NCBI GenBank assembly: GCA_020027345.1
Contig: JAHRAH010000151.1
Location: forward strand, 1 to 46,026
Source of the DNA: Gammaproteobacteria bacterium
GTDB lineage: Bacteria > Pseudomonadota > Gammaproteobacteria > Tethybacterales > Persebacteraceae
Length of the DNA stretch: 46,026 nucleotides
Direction of reading: 5' to 3'
Position numbers and translations under genes: made by a program. Below, piece after piece: positions 24,433-33,456 of this stretch. How positions within the stretch are numbered: position 1 is the stretch's first letter; the number at the start of each line of letters is the position of its first letter. A model generated the notes under the pieces. That model worked only from the letters and a program-made list of their open reading frames with translations. It searched no databases and was not told where the DNA came from.

Positions 24433-24846
24433 ATGAGCGAGCGCACGCTGTCATTGATAAAGCCGGACGCCGTCGGCAAAAACAAAATCGGCGCAATCCT
24501 CTCGCGCTTTGAGGGCGCGGGCTTGCGCGTGGTCGCGGCGCAAATGCTTTTGCTTTCGCCGCAGCGGGCGCGCGAGTTTTACGCCGTGCATAAGGAGCGC
24601 CCGTTTTACGAAAGTTTGGTCGCGTTTATGACTTCGGGGCCGGTGATGGCGCAGGTTTTGGAGGGCGCAAACGCCGTGGAAAAAAACCGCGAACTGATGG
24701 GCGCGACCGACCCGGCGCAAGCGGCGCCCGGCACAATCCGCGCCGACTTCGCCGAAAATGTGGAAGCCAACGCCGTGCACGGTTCCGATTCGCCGGAGAC
24801 GGCGCGCGCGGAAATCCGCTTTTTCTTTCCCGATTTGGCGGAATAA
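24433..24846 (+). CDS. ndk: Nucleoside diphosphate kinase
   Basis: A 137-residue enzyme that transfers the gamma phosphate from ATP to other NDPs via a phosphohistidine. It has the N-terminal [11 protein letters not shown], the RPFY segment, and NAVHGSDS containing the catalytic His. Standard length. Order ndk-rlmN-ispG follows the common ndk-rlmN-pilF-rodZ-ispG-hisS cluster, with the middle genes missing. Confidence 0.96.
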   Translation: MSERTLSLIKPDAVGKNKIGAILSRFEGAGLRVVAAQMLLLSPQRAREFYAVHKERPFYESLVAFMTSGPVMAQVLEGANAVEKNRELMGATDPAQAAPGTIRADFAENVEANAVHGSDSPETARAEIRFFFPDLAE

Positions 24847-24856
24847 CCCCGGCGCA

Positions 24857-25933
24857 ATGCGCGCGCCGCCGCCGGTGAATTTGCTGGGGCTGGACCGCCC
24901 GGCGCTCGCGCTTTTTATGCGCGAACTCGGCGAAAAAGAATACCGCGCCGCGCAGGTGTTTCGCCGTTTGCACCGCGGCGACGAAGACCCTTTTGCCGAT
25001 TTGCCCGAACGGCTGCGGTCACAGTTGCGCGGGGAGACCGTGTTTTCCGAACCGCCGCTCGCCGCCGATTTGCTCGCGCGCGACGGCACGCGCAAACTTC
25101 TTTTTTCCGCGGGCGAAGACAAAATAGATTCGGTTTTGATTCCGCAGGGGAAGCGGCTGACGCTTTGCGTTTCCACGCAGGCCGGCTGCCCGCTCGCATG
25201 CCGGTTTTGCCTGACCGGAAAACAGGGTTTTTCGCAAAACCTGAGCGCGGCGCAAATTGTCGGGCAGTTGAGGGTTGCGTCGCGGCTTGCTTTTCCCCGG
25301 CGCGTTACCAATGTTGTGATGATGGGAATGGGCGAGCCGCTTTTGAATTTGCCGGCGCTTTTGCCGGCGCTGCGCGTGATGACCGACTCTATTGGTTTTG
25401 CATTGCCGCCGCGGCGCGTAACCGTTTCCACCGCCGGCGTCGTCCCCGCGATGAAGATTCTGCGCGAAGGGGCGAAATGCGCGCTCGCCGTTTCGCTGCA
25501 CGCGGCGAGCGATTCGCTGCGCGACGAATTAATGCCGATTAACCGCAAATATCCGCTGGCGCAATTGATGGAGGAATGCCGCGAACACATCAGGGATAGC
25601 CGCCGCGATTTTGTTACGATGGAATATGTGATGCTGAAAGGAATCAACGACGGCGCCGCTTGCGCGCGCGACCTCGCCCGGCTTGTGCGCGGCTTGCGCT
25701 GCAAAATCAATTTGATTCCGTTTAATGTTTTTTCCGGCGCGGAGTTTTTGCCCTCGCCGCCGGAGAACATTTTGCAGTTTCGCGATTCTCTTATGAAGTC
25801 AGGGTTGACGGTGACGATACGGCAAACGCGCGGCGAAGACATTCTCGCCGCCTGCGGGCAGTTGGCGGGCGAAGTGCGCGAGGGAAGAAAAGTTTTTCCC
25901 ATGCAAAAAGAAACGCGCGAAGAAGCGCGATGA
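24857..25933 (+). CDS. rlmN: Dual-specificity RNA methyltransferase RlmN
   Basis: A 358-residue radical SAM enzyme that methylates C2 of A2503 in 23S rRNA and A37 of some tRNAs. The iron-sulfur cysteines are in CPLACRFC (111-118). Further landmarks are [21 protein letters not shown]-type [16 protein letters not shown], and a C-terminal [13 protein letters not shown] with the Cys that forms the covalent intermediate. Starts 10 nt after ndk; its stop overlaps the ispG start (ATGA). Confidence 0.96.
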   Translation: MRAPPPVNLLGLDRPALALFMRELGEKEYRAAQVFRRLHRGDEDPFADLPERLRSQLRGETVFSEPPLAADLLARDGTRKLLFSAGEDKIDSVLIPQGKRLTLCVSTQAGCPLACRFCLTGKQGFSQNLSAAQIVGQLRVASRLAFPRRVTNVVMMGMGEPLLNLPALLPALRVMTDSIGFALPPRRVTVSTAGVVPAMKILREGAKCALAVSLHAASDSLRDELMPINRKYPLAQLMEECREHIRDSRRDFVTMEYVMLKGINDGAACARDLARLVRGLRCKINLIPFNVFSGAEFLPSPPENILQFRDSLMKSGLTVTIRQTRGEDILAACGQLAGEVREGRKVFPMQKETREEAR

Positions 25934-27222
25934 CCGTTAACGAAAACGAACTTTCGCCGCGCCCGCCGGAATACGCGCCGCGCCGAAAAAGCGCCGCCGC
26001 AAATGTCGGCGGCGTTATCGTCGGCGGCGGCGCGCCCGTTGTCGTTCAGGCGATGACCGACACCGACACCGCCGACGATTTGGCGACGGCGATTCAATGC
26101 GCCGACCTTTTTCGCGCCGGGGCGGAAATAGTGCGCGTTACCGTCAACACCCCGCGCGCCGCCGCCGCCGTTTCCAAAGTGCGCGCGCGTTTGGACGATA
26201 TGGGAATCGGCGCGCCGCTGGTCGGCGATTTTCATTACAACGGTCACAAACTTCTGGCGCAATATCCGGAATGCGCGCGCGCGCTGGCGAAATACCGCAT
26301 AAACCCCGGCAACATCGGCAAAGGCGAAAAACGCGACCCGCAGTTTCGCGCGATTGTCGGCGCCGCTTTGGAAAACGAAAAGCCGGTGCGCATCGGAGTT
26401 AATTGGGGGAGCGCCGACCGGGATTTGCTTTCGCAAATGATGGACGCAAACGCGCGCAAAAAAAACCCGGAAGATTCGCAAACGGTTTTGCGCGCCGCGC
26501 TTGTTCAATCGGCTTTGCTTTCGGCGCGCGCGGCGGAGGAATGGGGGCTTGCGCCGGAGCGCATTATTGTTTCGTGCAAAACCAGCCGCGTTCCGGATTT
26601 GCTTGCGGTATATCGGAAGTTGGCGCGCGAATGTTCCTATCCGCTGCATTTGGGTTTGACCGAAGCGGGAATGGGATTGGGCGGCGCCGCTTCTTCCAGC
26701 GCGGCGATGGCGATTTTGCTCGCCGAAGGAATAGGCGACACCGTGCGCGCTTCGCTCACTCCCGCGCCGGGCGCGTCGCGCGCCGACGAAGTCCGGCTTT
26801 GCTGTTCGCTTTTGCAGTCGCTGGGATTGCGCGCTTTTTCCCCGCAGGTTACGGCCTGCCCCGGCTGCGGGCGGACAAGCGGGGATTTCTTTCGGAGATT
26901 GGCGGAAAAAATAGAATCGCACATCGCGCGCCGTTTGCCCGAATGGAAAAGCGAACATCCCGGCGTGGAAAATCTTAATATCGCGGTGATGGGCTGCGTC
27001 GTAAACGGCCCCGGCGAATCGCGGCGCGCCGACATCGGCATATCCCTCCCCGGCGGCGGCGAAAACCCCTCCGCGCCGGTGTATGTGGACGGAAAAAAAA
27101 CCGCGGCGCTGAAAGGCGAAAACATTCCCGAAGAATTCATCGCCATTTTGGAGAAATACATTCGCAACCGTTACCCCTCCGCCGGCGAAAAACAAAACGC
27201 GAAAGCGGAAAAGCGGAATTAA
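25930..27222 (+). CDS. ispG: 4-hydroxy-3-methylbut-2-enyl diphosphate synthase (HMBPP synthase)
   Basis: A 430-residue iron-sulfur enzyme of the MEP isoprenoid pathway. The N-terminal barrel has [13 protein letters not shown] and [23 protein letters not shown]. The cluster-binding domain has [10 protein letters not shown] and [12 protein letters not shown]. Length fits the longer proteobacterial form. Coupled to rlmN by a 4-nt overlap. The last 15 residues are a charged extension. Confidence 0.96.
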   Translation: MTVNENELSPRPPEYAPRRKSAAANVGGVIVGGGAPVVVQAMTDTDTADDLATAIQCADLFRAGAEIVRVTVNTPRAAAAVSKVRARLDDMGIGAPLVGDFHYNGHKLLAQYPECARALAKYRINPGNIGKGEKRDPQFRAIVGAALENEKPVRIGVNWGSADRDLLSQMMDANARKKNPEDSQTVLRAALVQSALLSARAAEEWGLAPERIIVSCKTSRVPDLLAVYRKLARECSYPLHLGLTEAGMGLGGAASSSAAMAILLAEGIGDTVRASLTPAPGASRADEVRLCCSLLQSLGLRAFSPQVTACPGCGRTSGDFFRRLAEKIESHIARRLPEWKSEHPGVENLNIAVMGCVVNGPGESRRADIGISLPGGGENPSAPVYVDGKKTAALKGENIPEEFIAILEKYIRNRYPSAGEKQNAKAEKRN

Positions 27223-27229
27223 AAACGGT

Positions 27230-27235
27230 TACAAT
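27230..27235 (+). promoter_or_regulatory. Possible -10 box of proS
   Basis: TACAAT, 12 nt before the proS ATG. No convincing -35 box. Fits the pattern of -10 boxes close to start codons in this window. Confidence 0.35.
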
Positions 27236-27247
27236 ATCCGGGACACA

Positions 27248-29029
27248 ATGCGCGCGAGCAGGTTTTTTATTCACACCGCCAAGGAAGCGCCGGCGGAGGC
27301 GGAGTTGGTCAGCCACCGGCTGATGCTGCGCGCGGGGTTTGTGCGCAAAGCCGCCGCCGGAATATATTCGTGGCTGCCCTGCGGCTGGCGCGTCGCGCGC
27401 AAGATCGCCGAAATCGTGCGCGAAGAAATGGACGCCGCCGGCTGCGCCGAAATATTTATGCCCGCCGTGCAGCCCGCCGAACTCTGGCGCGAATCCGGAA
27501 GGTGGTCGGTCTACGGCGCCGAACTGCTGCGCTTTTCCGACCGGCACGGGCGCGAGTTTTGCATGGGGCCGACGCACGAGGAAATCGTCTCCGACATTTT
27601 GCGCGCCGCCGTCTCCGGGCACCGGCAACTGCCCGTCAACCTTTACCAGATACAAACAAAATTCCGCGACGAAATACGCCCGCGCTTCGGCGTTATGCGC
27701 TCGCGCGAATTTATTATGAAGGACGCATACTCCTTTGACATCTGCGAAAAAGGAATGCGCGAAAGTTACGAAACAATGCGCCGCGCGTACTGCCGCATCT
27801 TTGACCGCGTCGGTTTGAAATACCGGATGGTCGCCGCGGATTCCGGCGCAATCGGCGGCGACACCTCGCACGAATTTGTCGTCCTCGCCGATTCCGGCGA
27901 AGAAGAAATACTTTACGACAAAAACGGCAACTACGCCGCAAACGCCGAACATGTCCCCTGCGCGGCGAACGATAACGGCGGCGACGGTAACAGCCGTCCC
28001 GAACCGCGCGAGGAAATGAAAAAAATACAAACGCCCGGAATAACGACCATCGCCGCGCTGCACGAATTCCTCGGCGGAAAAACGCCGCCCGCCCGCAGCA
28101 TAAAAACAATGATAGCGCGCGGCAGCAACGGCGCTTGCGCGCTTTTGCTCGCCGGCGACCGTTCTTTAAACATCGCCAAAGCCGCGCGCCAGCCGGAAAT
28201 AGGCGCGGGCGCCGAACTCGCAAGCGCGGAAGAAGCGCGCGAATTAATAGGCGCGGGGTTTGGCTCGCTCGGCCCCGTCAATATGCAATTGCCGGTCGTC
28301 GCCGATTATTCTTTGCAAAAAAGCGCCGATATGGTTTGCGGCGCAAACGAGGACGGCTACCATTATGTCGGCGTCAACTTCGGGCGCGATTGCCCGATGC
28401 CGCGCTTTGCCGATTTGCGCGCGGCGCAGTCCGGCGACGCCGTTCCGGGCGGCGAAGGAAAACTGTCGTCGTGCCGCGGAATTGAAGTCGGGCATATTTT
28501 CCAACTCGGCGACAAATATTCCAAAGCGATGAATGTTTGCGCCGAAATGCCCGAAGGCGGCGCCCGCCCGGTTTTGATGGGATGCTACGGAATAGGCGTA
28601 ACAAGAATCGTCGCCGCCGCGATAGAGCAGGCGCACGACGAACGCGGCATGATTTTCCCCGACGCCATCGCCCCCTTCGCCGCAGTCGTGATTCCGATAG
28701 CGCCGAAAAAAAGCGGCGAAGAAACCCGCGCCGCCGCCGAAAAAACATACGGCGAACTGCGCGCCGCCGGAATTGATGTTTTGCTGGACGACCGCGAACT
28801 CCGCCCCGGCGTAATGTTCGCCGAAGCCGACCTCCTCGGAATCCCCCACCGCATAGTAATATCCCCCCGCGGACTGCAAAACAACGAAGCCGAATACAAA
28901 CACCGCGCCGCCGACTCCCCCGAAAACATCCCCGCAAAAACCGCCGCCGAAACCATAACAAAAAAAATCCGCTCCAACCTCGCCGCCGGCGCCGGCGGAC
29001 AAATCAGCCGCGCTTGTCAAACATCGTAA
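27248..29029 (+). CDS. proS: Prolyl-tRNA synthetase (bacterial type with editing insertion)
   Basis: A 593-residue class II synthetase. Motif 1 region VRKAAAGIYSWLPCGWRV, motif 2 FRDEIRPRFGVMRSREFIMKDAYSF (quoted in two pieces: FRDEIRPRFGVM and RSREFIMKDAYSF), and motif 3 GCYGIGVTR are present. The YbaK-type editing domain occupies about 230-400, with the K-containing segment ARSIKTMI. The C-terminal anticodon domain is standard. The final residues overlap the 3' end of the convergent restriction gene by 26 nt. Confidence 0.96.
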   Translation: MRASRFFIHTAKEAPAEAELVSHRLMLRAGFVRKAAAGIYSWLPCGWRVARKIAEIVREEMDAAGCAEIFMPAVQPAELWRESGRWSVYGAELLRFSDRHGREFCMGPTHEEIVSDILRAAVSGHRQLPVNLYQIQTKFRDEIRPRFGVMRSREFIMKDAYSFDICEKGMRESYETMRRAYCRIFDRVGLKYRMVAADSGAIGGDTSHEFVVLADSGEEEILYDKNGNYAANAEHVPCAANDNGGDGNSRPEPREEMKKIQTPGITTIAALHEFLGGKTPPARSIKTMIARGSNGACALLLAGDRSLNIAKAARQPEIGAGAELASAEEARELIGAGFGSLGPVNMQLPVVADYSLQKSADMVCGANEDGYHYVGVNFGRDCPMPRFADLRAAQSGDAVPGGEGKLSSCRGIEVGHIFQLGDKYSKAMNVCAEMPEGGARPVLMGCYGIGVTRIVAAAIEQAHDERGMIFPDAIAPFAAVVIPIAPKKSGEETRAAAEKTYGELRAAGIDVLLDDRELRPGVMFAEADLLGIPHRIVISPRGLQNNEAEYKHRAADSPENIPAKTAAETITKKIRSNLAAGAGGQISRACQTS

Positions 29030-31685
29030 CCAAATCGGCGAATGTCAGGGGGCGGTGTTTTTTGTACGGTTCCTCTTCCACAAGCAGCGGGCGAACAACC
29101 GGATCCTGCGTCAGTTTGCGCGCGTCGGCGCACCACTGCCGCAGCCGCGCTTCTTTGCGAATGTCGTTTTCGTCCCTGCGACCTTTTGTTTCCACTATCC
29201 ACACCGCGCCCTTTTCGTCGCGAACGAGAAAATCGGGAAAGTAGTTGGCGACGCCGCCGTCGGTTCGGACATAATCCAAACGGAAGTTGACGGCGAAATA
29301 GTTTTTGGCGAAGGCGGAAACATCGGCGGCGGAATCCAGCCATTTGGCAAAACCATCCTCCAGCGAGAAGTTGCCGACAATCAGGTTTTGCGCGCATTTG
29401 CGCGGCGCGTATTCGTATTTTTGCGGCTTGGCGGGAAAGGGGCGCATGTCGCTCACTTTCAGCATTCCCCGTATTTCCGCCCGCGCCGTTTCCGCCGTCA
29501 GCAGGGCGGAAAAAGCCCCGCCGAAGCCGTCCATAATCGCCATGCCCGCGACGGGCTCGGCGAGATTGCGGACGGTGTCGGCGGCGTCCAAATCCACGGT
29601 TTTGCCGAACAAACGGCCGCGAATAAAATCGCGCACGGTTTCATAAAACAAATCGTAATGGCTGAAAAAACGGTGCGTTTCCATTATGCGGCGCGCGAAA
29701 TAACCGATGACGCGGCTGTGGTCGCCGACGGCGCCGTCCGGCAGTTTCGTGGTGTGGCTGATTTCGCCGGTGAGAACATCGCGAAAAACAATCTCGCGCG
29801 GCGCGTCCGCGGGGTATGTTTTGTATTCCTGCACGGCGCAAGGTATGTTTTCCGCGCGCAATTCCGCCAGCCGCGAAAAATCCAGCGAAAACCGCCGCGA
29901 CAAAATCGGAACGGCGATGTCCAGCGCCGCAATGTCCTTTTCCGCATTTTCCCGGTCAATGAAAACGACAAGCGGCGCCTGCGGCGGAGTGGCTTCGCCC
30001 ATTTCCTTGCGCTCCAACTTCACGCCTTCCTTTTCTATTTCCTTGACAAAATCAATAAAGGCGCGGGAGCCGATGACGCTGACTTTTTCGCCGGCGTCGT
30101 TTTGCTCCGGATACATCAGCCGCAAGCCGCGCCCGAGCGTTTGCTCCGGCAGAATGTTGCTTTTGGCGGCGAACGCGCGCAAACCGACGACGGTCGTAAC
30201 ATTGCGCACATCCCACCCTTCGCGCAAAACCAGCACCGAAACGATGGCGCTGTATTTGTTTTCAATGCCGTCAATGTCCGCCGCCGCTTCGCGCAGCGCG
30301 TTCAATTCCGCATCCGCTTTGCCGGTCGTCGTTTTTTCGGTTATTTCCCCGTTCTTTTGCGTGTGAATTACCAGCACTTTGCCCCGCAGGTCGTCGTAAG
30401 TGCGTTCCAAATGCGCGCCCATTGCGTCGCAGTTTTTTGTGTCGTCGGTCATCACAAACAAAACCGCTTTTTTGCCGGCCTGCTTGTGCGCGTCGCGCGC
30501 CTTGCGCCATTCCTTTACGCCGAGGTCTATGTAATCGGCGTAACGCTCGCCGTATTCCGAACTGGGGCGCTCCTTCATTTTTTGCTCGCTCGCGTCGTCG
30601 GGAATCACCGGACGCTTGACGATGTTTTGATGGATTGCCTCCACCAAAGGATAATCGGCGACGGTCTGAACGAAAATCGCGCCGTTGTTGTGCTTCGGCG
30701 TCGCCGTCATATCCACTTGCAGCGAAAGCGCGCGGTCTTTTTGCACAAGCGCGTTGTGCATTCCCTCTATCGCCTTGGACCACGCCATCTTTTCGTCGTG
30801 AATGTGATGCGCCTCGTCGTTGATAATCAACAGTTCGTCCAAATCGCGCACAATATCGCCAAGGTCAATGCGGTTGTCGGTCAGCGCGCCGCGCGGCTCG
30901 GGGCCCAAAAAATACTCGCTCGCGTCTTCGTCCCCCGCGGAAGGCGGAGCGGCTTCACGCACATACACGCGGTGAATGTTTGTTAAAAACAAATTGCCGG
31001 TTTCGCAACGGTCGCGCACTTCGTTCTGCCGGTGCAGGCGCATCTGAAAATCGCTTTGCCAGTCGCGCCCCTCGCAACCGTCGTCGGGCAAAACGCGGTC
31101 TTCGTGGAAAATCCGCAATCCCTCAAAATCGCGGTAGAGCCGGTCCAAAACGATAATGTTCGGCGCGACGAGAAGAATGTTGCGCGAAAGCGGCGAGTTT
31201 TTCTCGTAGCGTTTGTGAAAATACGACCACGCAATCAGCAGGGAAATCACTTTGGTTTTGCCGCTCCCCGTCGCCATTTTGACAACGAACCGCCGCCATG
31301 TTTCCAACATCATTTCCGGCGCGACGCCGCCGGAAGAAAACCGCAGCAAATCATATTTGTCCCGCACGCCGCGCCCGCCGTCAAACGCCTCGTAAAGATA
31401 AATGACGGATTCCACCGCCTCGCGCTGCGAGAAATAATAACGGAGTTTGGACTCCTCCCCGCCGTCGCGCTCAAACCACCAGAAAAGCAGCGCGCGGGTC
31501 GTCCCGCTGACATTCGGATACCCCGCGTCGCGCCATTCCTTGACTGCGCGCCGCACCCCGTCCACTAGCGGCGGCATCAGATGCCCGATTTGCATCTGCC
31601 GCAAATTTTCCTCCCCCGGATACCAGCGCCCGCCGGGCTCCAAAACCGCGTAGGGGTCGGTCGGGAGATTTTTGGGAATGGTCAT
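29004..31685 (-). CDS. res: Type III restriction enzyme Res subunit (helicase-nuclease)
   Basis: An 893-residue superfamily 2 helicase-nuclease. Walker A MATGSGKT is at about 137-144, the DEAH box is INDEAHH, and the C-terminal RecA lobe contains LREGWDVRNVTTVVGLRAF. Near residue 825-845, FPDFLVRDEKGAVWIVETKG matches the PD-(D/E)xK nuclease core. Res subunits translocate along DNA and cut when two unmethylated sites face each other, working with Mod. I chose ATG 31685, which overlaps the DUF4276 stop as ATGA. It is the last gene of a four-gene operon (mod, ATPase, DUF4276, res). The 3' end collides with proS. Confidence 0.85.
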   Translation of the reverse strand: MTIPKNLPTDPYAVLEPGGRWYPGEENLRQMQIGHLMPPLVDGVRRAVKEWRDAGYPNVSGTTRALLFWWFERDGGEESKLRYYFSQREAVESVIYLYEAFDGGRGVRDKYDLLRFSSGGVAPEMMLETWRRFVVKMATGSGKTKVISLLIAWSYFHKRYEKNSPLSRNILLVAPNIIVLDRLYRDFEGLRIFHEDRVLPDDGCEGRDWQSDFQMRLHRQNEVRDRCETGNLFLTNIHRVYVREAAPPSAGDEDASEYFLGPEPRGALTDNRIDLGDIVRDLDELLIINDEAHHIHDEKMAWSKAIEGMHNALVQKDRALSLQVDMTATPKHNNGAIFVQTVADYPLVEAIHQNIVKRPVIPDDASEQKMKERPSSEYGERYADYIDLGVKEWRKARDAHKQAGKKAVLFVMTDDTKNCDAMGAHLERTYDDLRGKVLVIHTQKNGEITEKTTTGKADAELNALREAAADIDGIENKYSAIVSVLVLREGWDVRNVTTVVGLRAFAAKSNILPEQTLGRGLRLMYPEQNDAGEKVSVIGSRAFIDFVKEIEKEGVKLERKEMGEATPPQAPLVVFIDRENAEKDIAALDIAVPILSRRFSLDFSRLAELRAENIPCAVQEYKTYPADAPREIVFRDVLTGEISHTTKLPDGAVGDHSRVIGYFARRIMETHRFFSHYDLFYETVRDFIRGRLFGKTVDLDAADTVRNLAEPVAGMAIMDGFGGAFSALLTAETARAEIRGMLKVSDMRPFPAKPQKYEYAPRKCAQNLIVGNFSLEDGFAKWLDSAADVSAFAKNYFAVNFRLDYVRTDGGVANYFPDFLVRDEKGAVWIVETKGRRDENDIRKEARLRQWCADARKLTQDPVVRPLLVEEEPYKKHRPLTFADLVTMFDKRG

Positions 31686-32281
31686 GATTTTGCAATCTCC
31701 CTCAATTTTGCGAGCCAGTTGGCGAATTTCGGACATTGCCCCTCAATCTTCGCCAGCCCGATTTTACGGACAATTTCAATGCCGTCTATCCGTTTGTGAT
31801 AACGGCGATGAATTTGCAGAATCTGCTTGGACGGCGGCGCATCGTGATTTATGTCTTCCGGGCAGCCCTTTATCTTGTTCAGTTGCCCGCGTTGCGCGCC
31901 GGTCAGCCGCAAATGCTCCGCCATCGCTTCCTTGTCGGAAAAAAGCAGCGCTTCAAATTCATGCTTTTGCACATAAGGCAAAAACTGCGTTCCGTAACGC
32001 AGAAAAGGATTTATCTCGCCGCGCATTTTTTTTTCGAGCGCCTCGGCGCTGTCGCTCGCATCCGGGTCCTTGAATCCGTAAAAATCAATCAAAGTCGTGA
32101 CGCAGGCAAACCCGCTTGACAGCAAAGGTTTAATGCTGCCAATCAGACGGTCCAGGGCAATCCTGCGACCGCGCAGATTGACGACGGAAAAATGAAGACC
32201 CGCCAATTCGCTTTGGAGAACGCCGGACACAAAATCCTGTTCCGTTTCCCCCTCCACCACGCAAGCGACGCGCTTCGTCAC
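31682..32281 (-). CDS. DUF4276 family protein, TOPRIM-like, partner of upstream ATPase
   Basis: A 199-residue protein matching DUF4276. The N-terminal strand VACVVEGETEQDFV carries the Glu expected for TOPRIM-like metal binding, and TTLIDFYGFKDPDASDS supplies Asp residues (66, 72, 74) for a DxD-like site; HEFEALLFSD follows. TOPRIM proteins paired with AAA ATPases (OLD, PARIS AriB, RloB) act as DNA or RNA nucleases in phage defence. Here the ATPase gene is directly upstream with a GTGA overlap, and the restriction gene directly downstream with an ATGA overlap. Start GTG 32281 chosen for that overlap; ATG 32311 is possible. The nuclease role is inference. Confidence 0.75.
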   Translation of the reverse strand: MTKRVACVVEGETEQDFVSGVLQSELAGLHFSVVNLRGRRIALDRLIGSIKPLLSSGFACVTTLIDFYGFKDPDASDSAEALEKKMRGEINPFLRYGTQFLPYVQKHEFEALLFSDKEAMAEHLRLTGAQRGQLNKIKGCPEDINHDAPPSKQILQIHRRYHKRIDGIEIVRKIGLAKIEGQCPKFANWLAKLREIAKS

Positions 32282-33456
32282 GGATTGCCCCCGATGACAT
32301 TCTTTTCCCACAACTCGCCGAGCCGGAATTCATCCAGCCATTGAACAAGCGCTTTCGTTTCCAGCCGCTTGAACGAAGTCGCTCCGCCTTGGTCCATTTC
32401 GGCGACGATGACATCCTCAGGGGAAAAATCATTTAACAACAGCGGCGATTGGGTGGCAACGACAATTTGTTTGTCGGCGCTCAGCCGCCGTATAAGGGCG
32501 CCGAGCATTGAAATGGCGTAAGGGTGAAGCCCCAGTTCCGGCTCGTCAAGCAGTAGAACATCCGAAACCCGCTCCAAGGGCATGTTCAAAAGCGTCACCA
32601 GCGCCATCAGGCGCAAAGTGCCGTCGGAAGTGAGGTGAGGCCCGAAAGATTTGCCTTTGGCTTCGTGATGCCAGCGCAAAGTAACTCTGCCATACCTGAC
32701 ATGCAAATCAAAACCGGAGAACACCGGAAAAACTTCCCGGATAATCCTCTCAATCTCGTCGTAGATGCGACGGTGATTCTCCCGCAAATCCAGCAGCACC
32801 GGCGCCAAGTTGGCGCCGTCGTTGCGCAGAAAAACATTCTCATCCGCATCCCACACCCTTTTCAGAGGGCTTTCCGGCGAAGTGTCATGGAGATGATAGG
32901 CGGTGCACCGACTCAAAATTTTTCGGATAACCTGAGCCCCCACTTCGTTTTCCGGAGCGGTTATTTTCGCCTCGCTGTGTCCAATGCCAAGGTCGTTCCA
33001 CGGCGGCTCGCCTTCGTAATCGTCAAAGCAATAACGGTACTCCTCCTGCGCGAACACCAATTTGTCGTCCTCCGCATGCCGCAGAGTAAATTGATAGTCA
33101 TTCCGCCCCCTGGGGCCGCCGAAAACAAGTTTCGCTTCAATGGCGCGAGTGCGTTTCGCCCCGTTGAACAGCAAGTCATTACCGCCGCCCTTGCGGGCGA
33201 CATATTCCTGCAGATTCTTCCCCCGAATCATCCACCCCAGCATTTCAAAGAACGCCAAAAAATTGGATTTCCCCGCCCCATTGGCCCCCACCAGCACATT
33301 AAGAGGCGAAAATTTGAGGTCAATAATCTCTTTCAGGGATTTGAACCCCCGAATGGTAATGGATTCAATATGGCTGCGCGGACGCTCCTCGCCGCCTTCC
33401 TCGTTGATTGCGGCCCCGCGCTTGCGCGGTTGCGTATGCTGTTGCTCGGCCCTCAC
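32278..33456 (-). CDS. AAA15/OLD-like ATPase (RecF/SMC type), putative defence sensor
   Basis: A 392-residue ABC-type ATPase. Walker [11 protein letters not shown] is at 56-65, the signature region is [16 protein letters not shown], Walker [14 protein letters not shown] is at about 305-317, and [11 protein letters not shown] is the H-loop. The core starts [14 protein letters not shown] at residue 31, so about 28 residues are an extra charged N-terminus. Start GTG 33456 overlaps the mod stop (GTGA). Proteins of this type pair with TOPRIM-like partners in OLD, PARIS and RloA/RloB systems. Here it sits between mod and res, so it would be made together with the methyltransferase. Base composition is less GC-rich than housekeeping genes around it, suggesting transfer. 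Confidence 0.8.
   Translation of the reverse strand: MRAEQQHTQPRKRGAAINEEGGEERPRSHIESITIRGFKSLKEIIDLKFSPLNVLVGANGAGKSNFLAFFEMLGWMIRGKNLQEYVARKGGGNDLLFNGAKRTRAIEAKLVFGGPRGRNDYQFTLRHAEDDKLVFAQEEYRYCFDDYEGEPPWNDLGIGHSEAKITAPENEVGAQVIRKILSRCTAYHLHDTSPESPLKRVWDADENVFLRNDGANLAPVLLDLRENHRRIYDEIERIIREVFPVFSGFDLHVRYGRVTLRWHHEAKGKSFGPHLTSDGTLRLMALVTLLNMPLERVSDVLLLDEPELGLHPYAISMLGALIRRLSADKQIVVATQSPLLLNDFSPEDVIVAEMDQGGATSFKRLETKALVQWLDEFRLGELWEKNVIGGNP

Noticed and set aside
31682-33456. Calling the ATPase pair PARIS
   Set aside because: The partner matches DUF4276, not the AriB family (DUF4435); only the general ATPase plus TOPRIM-like design is shared.
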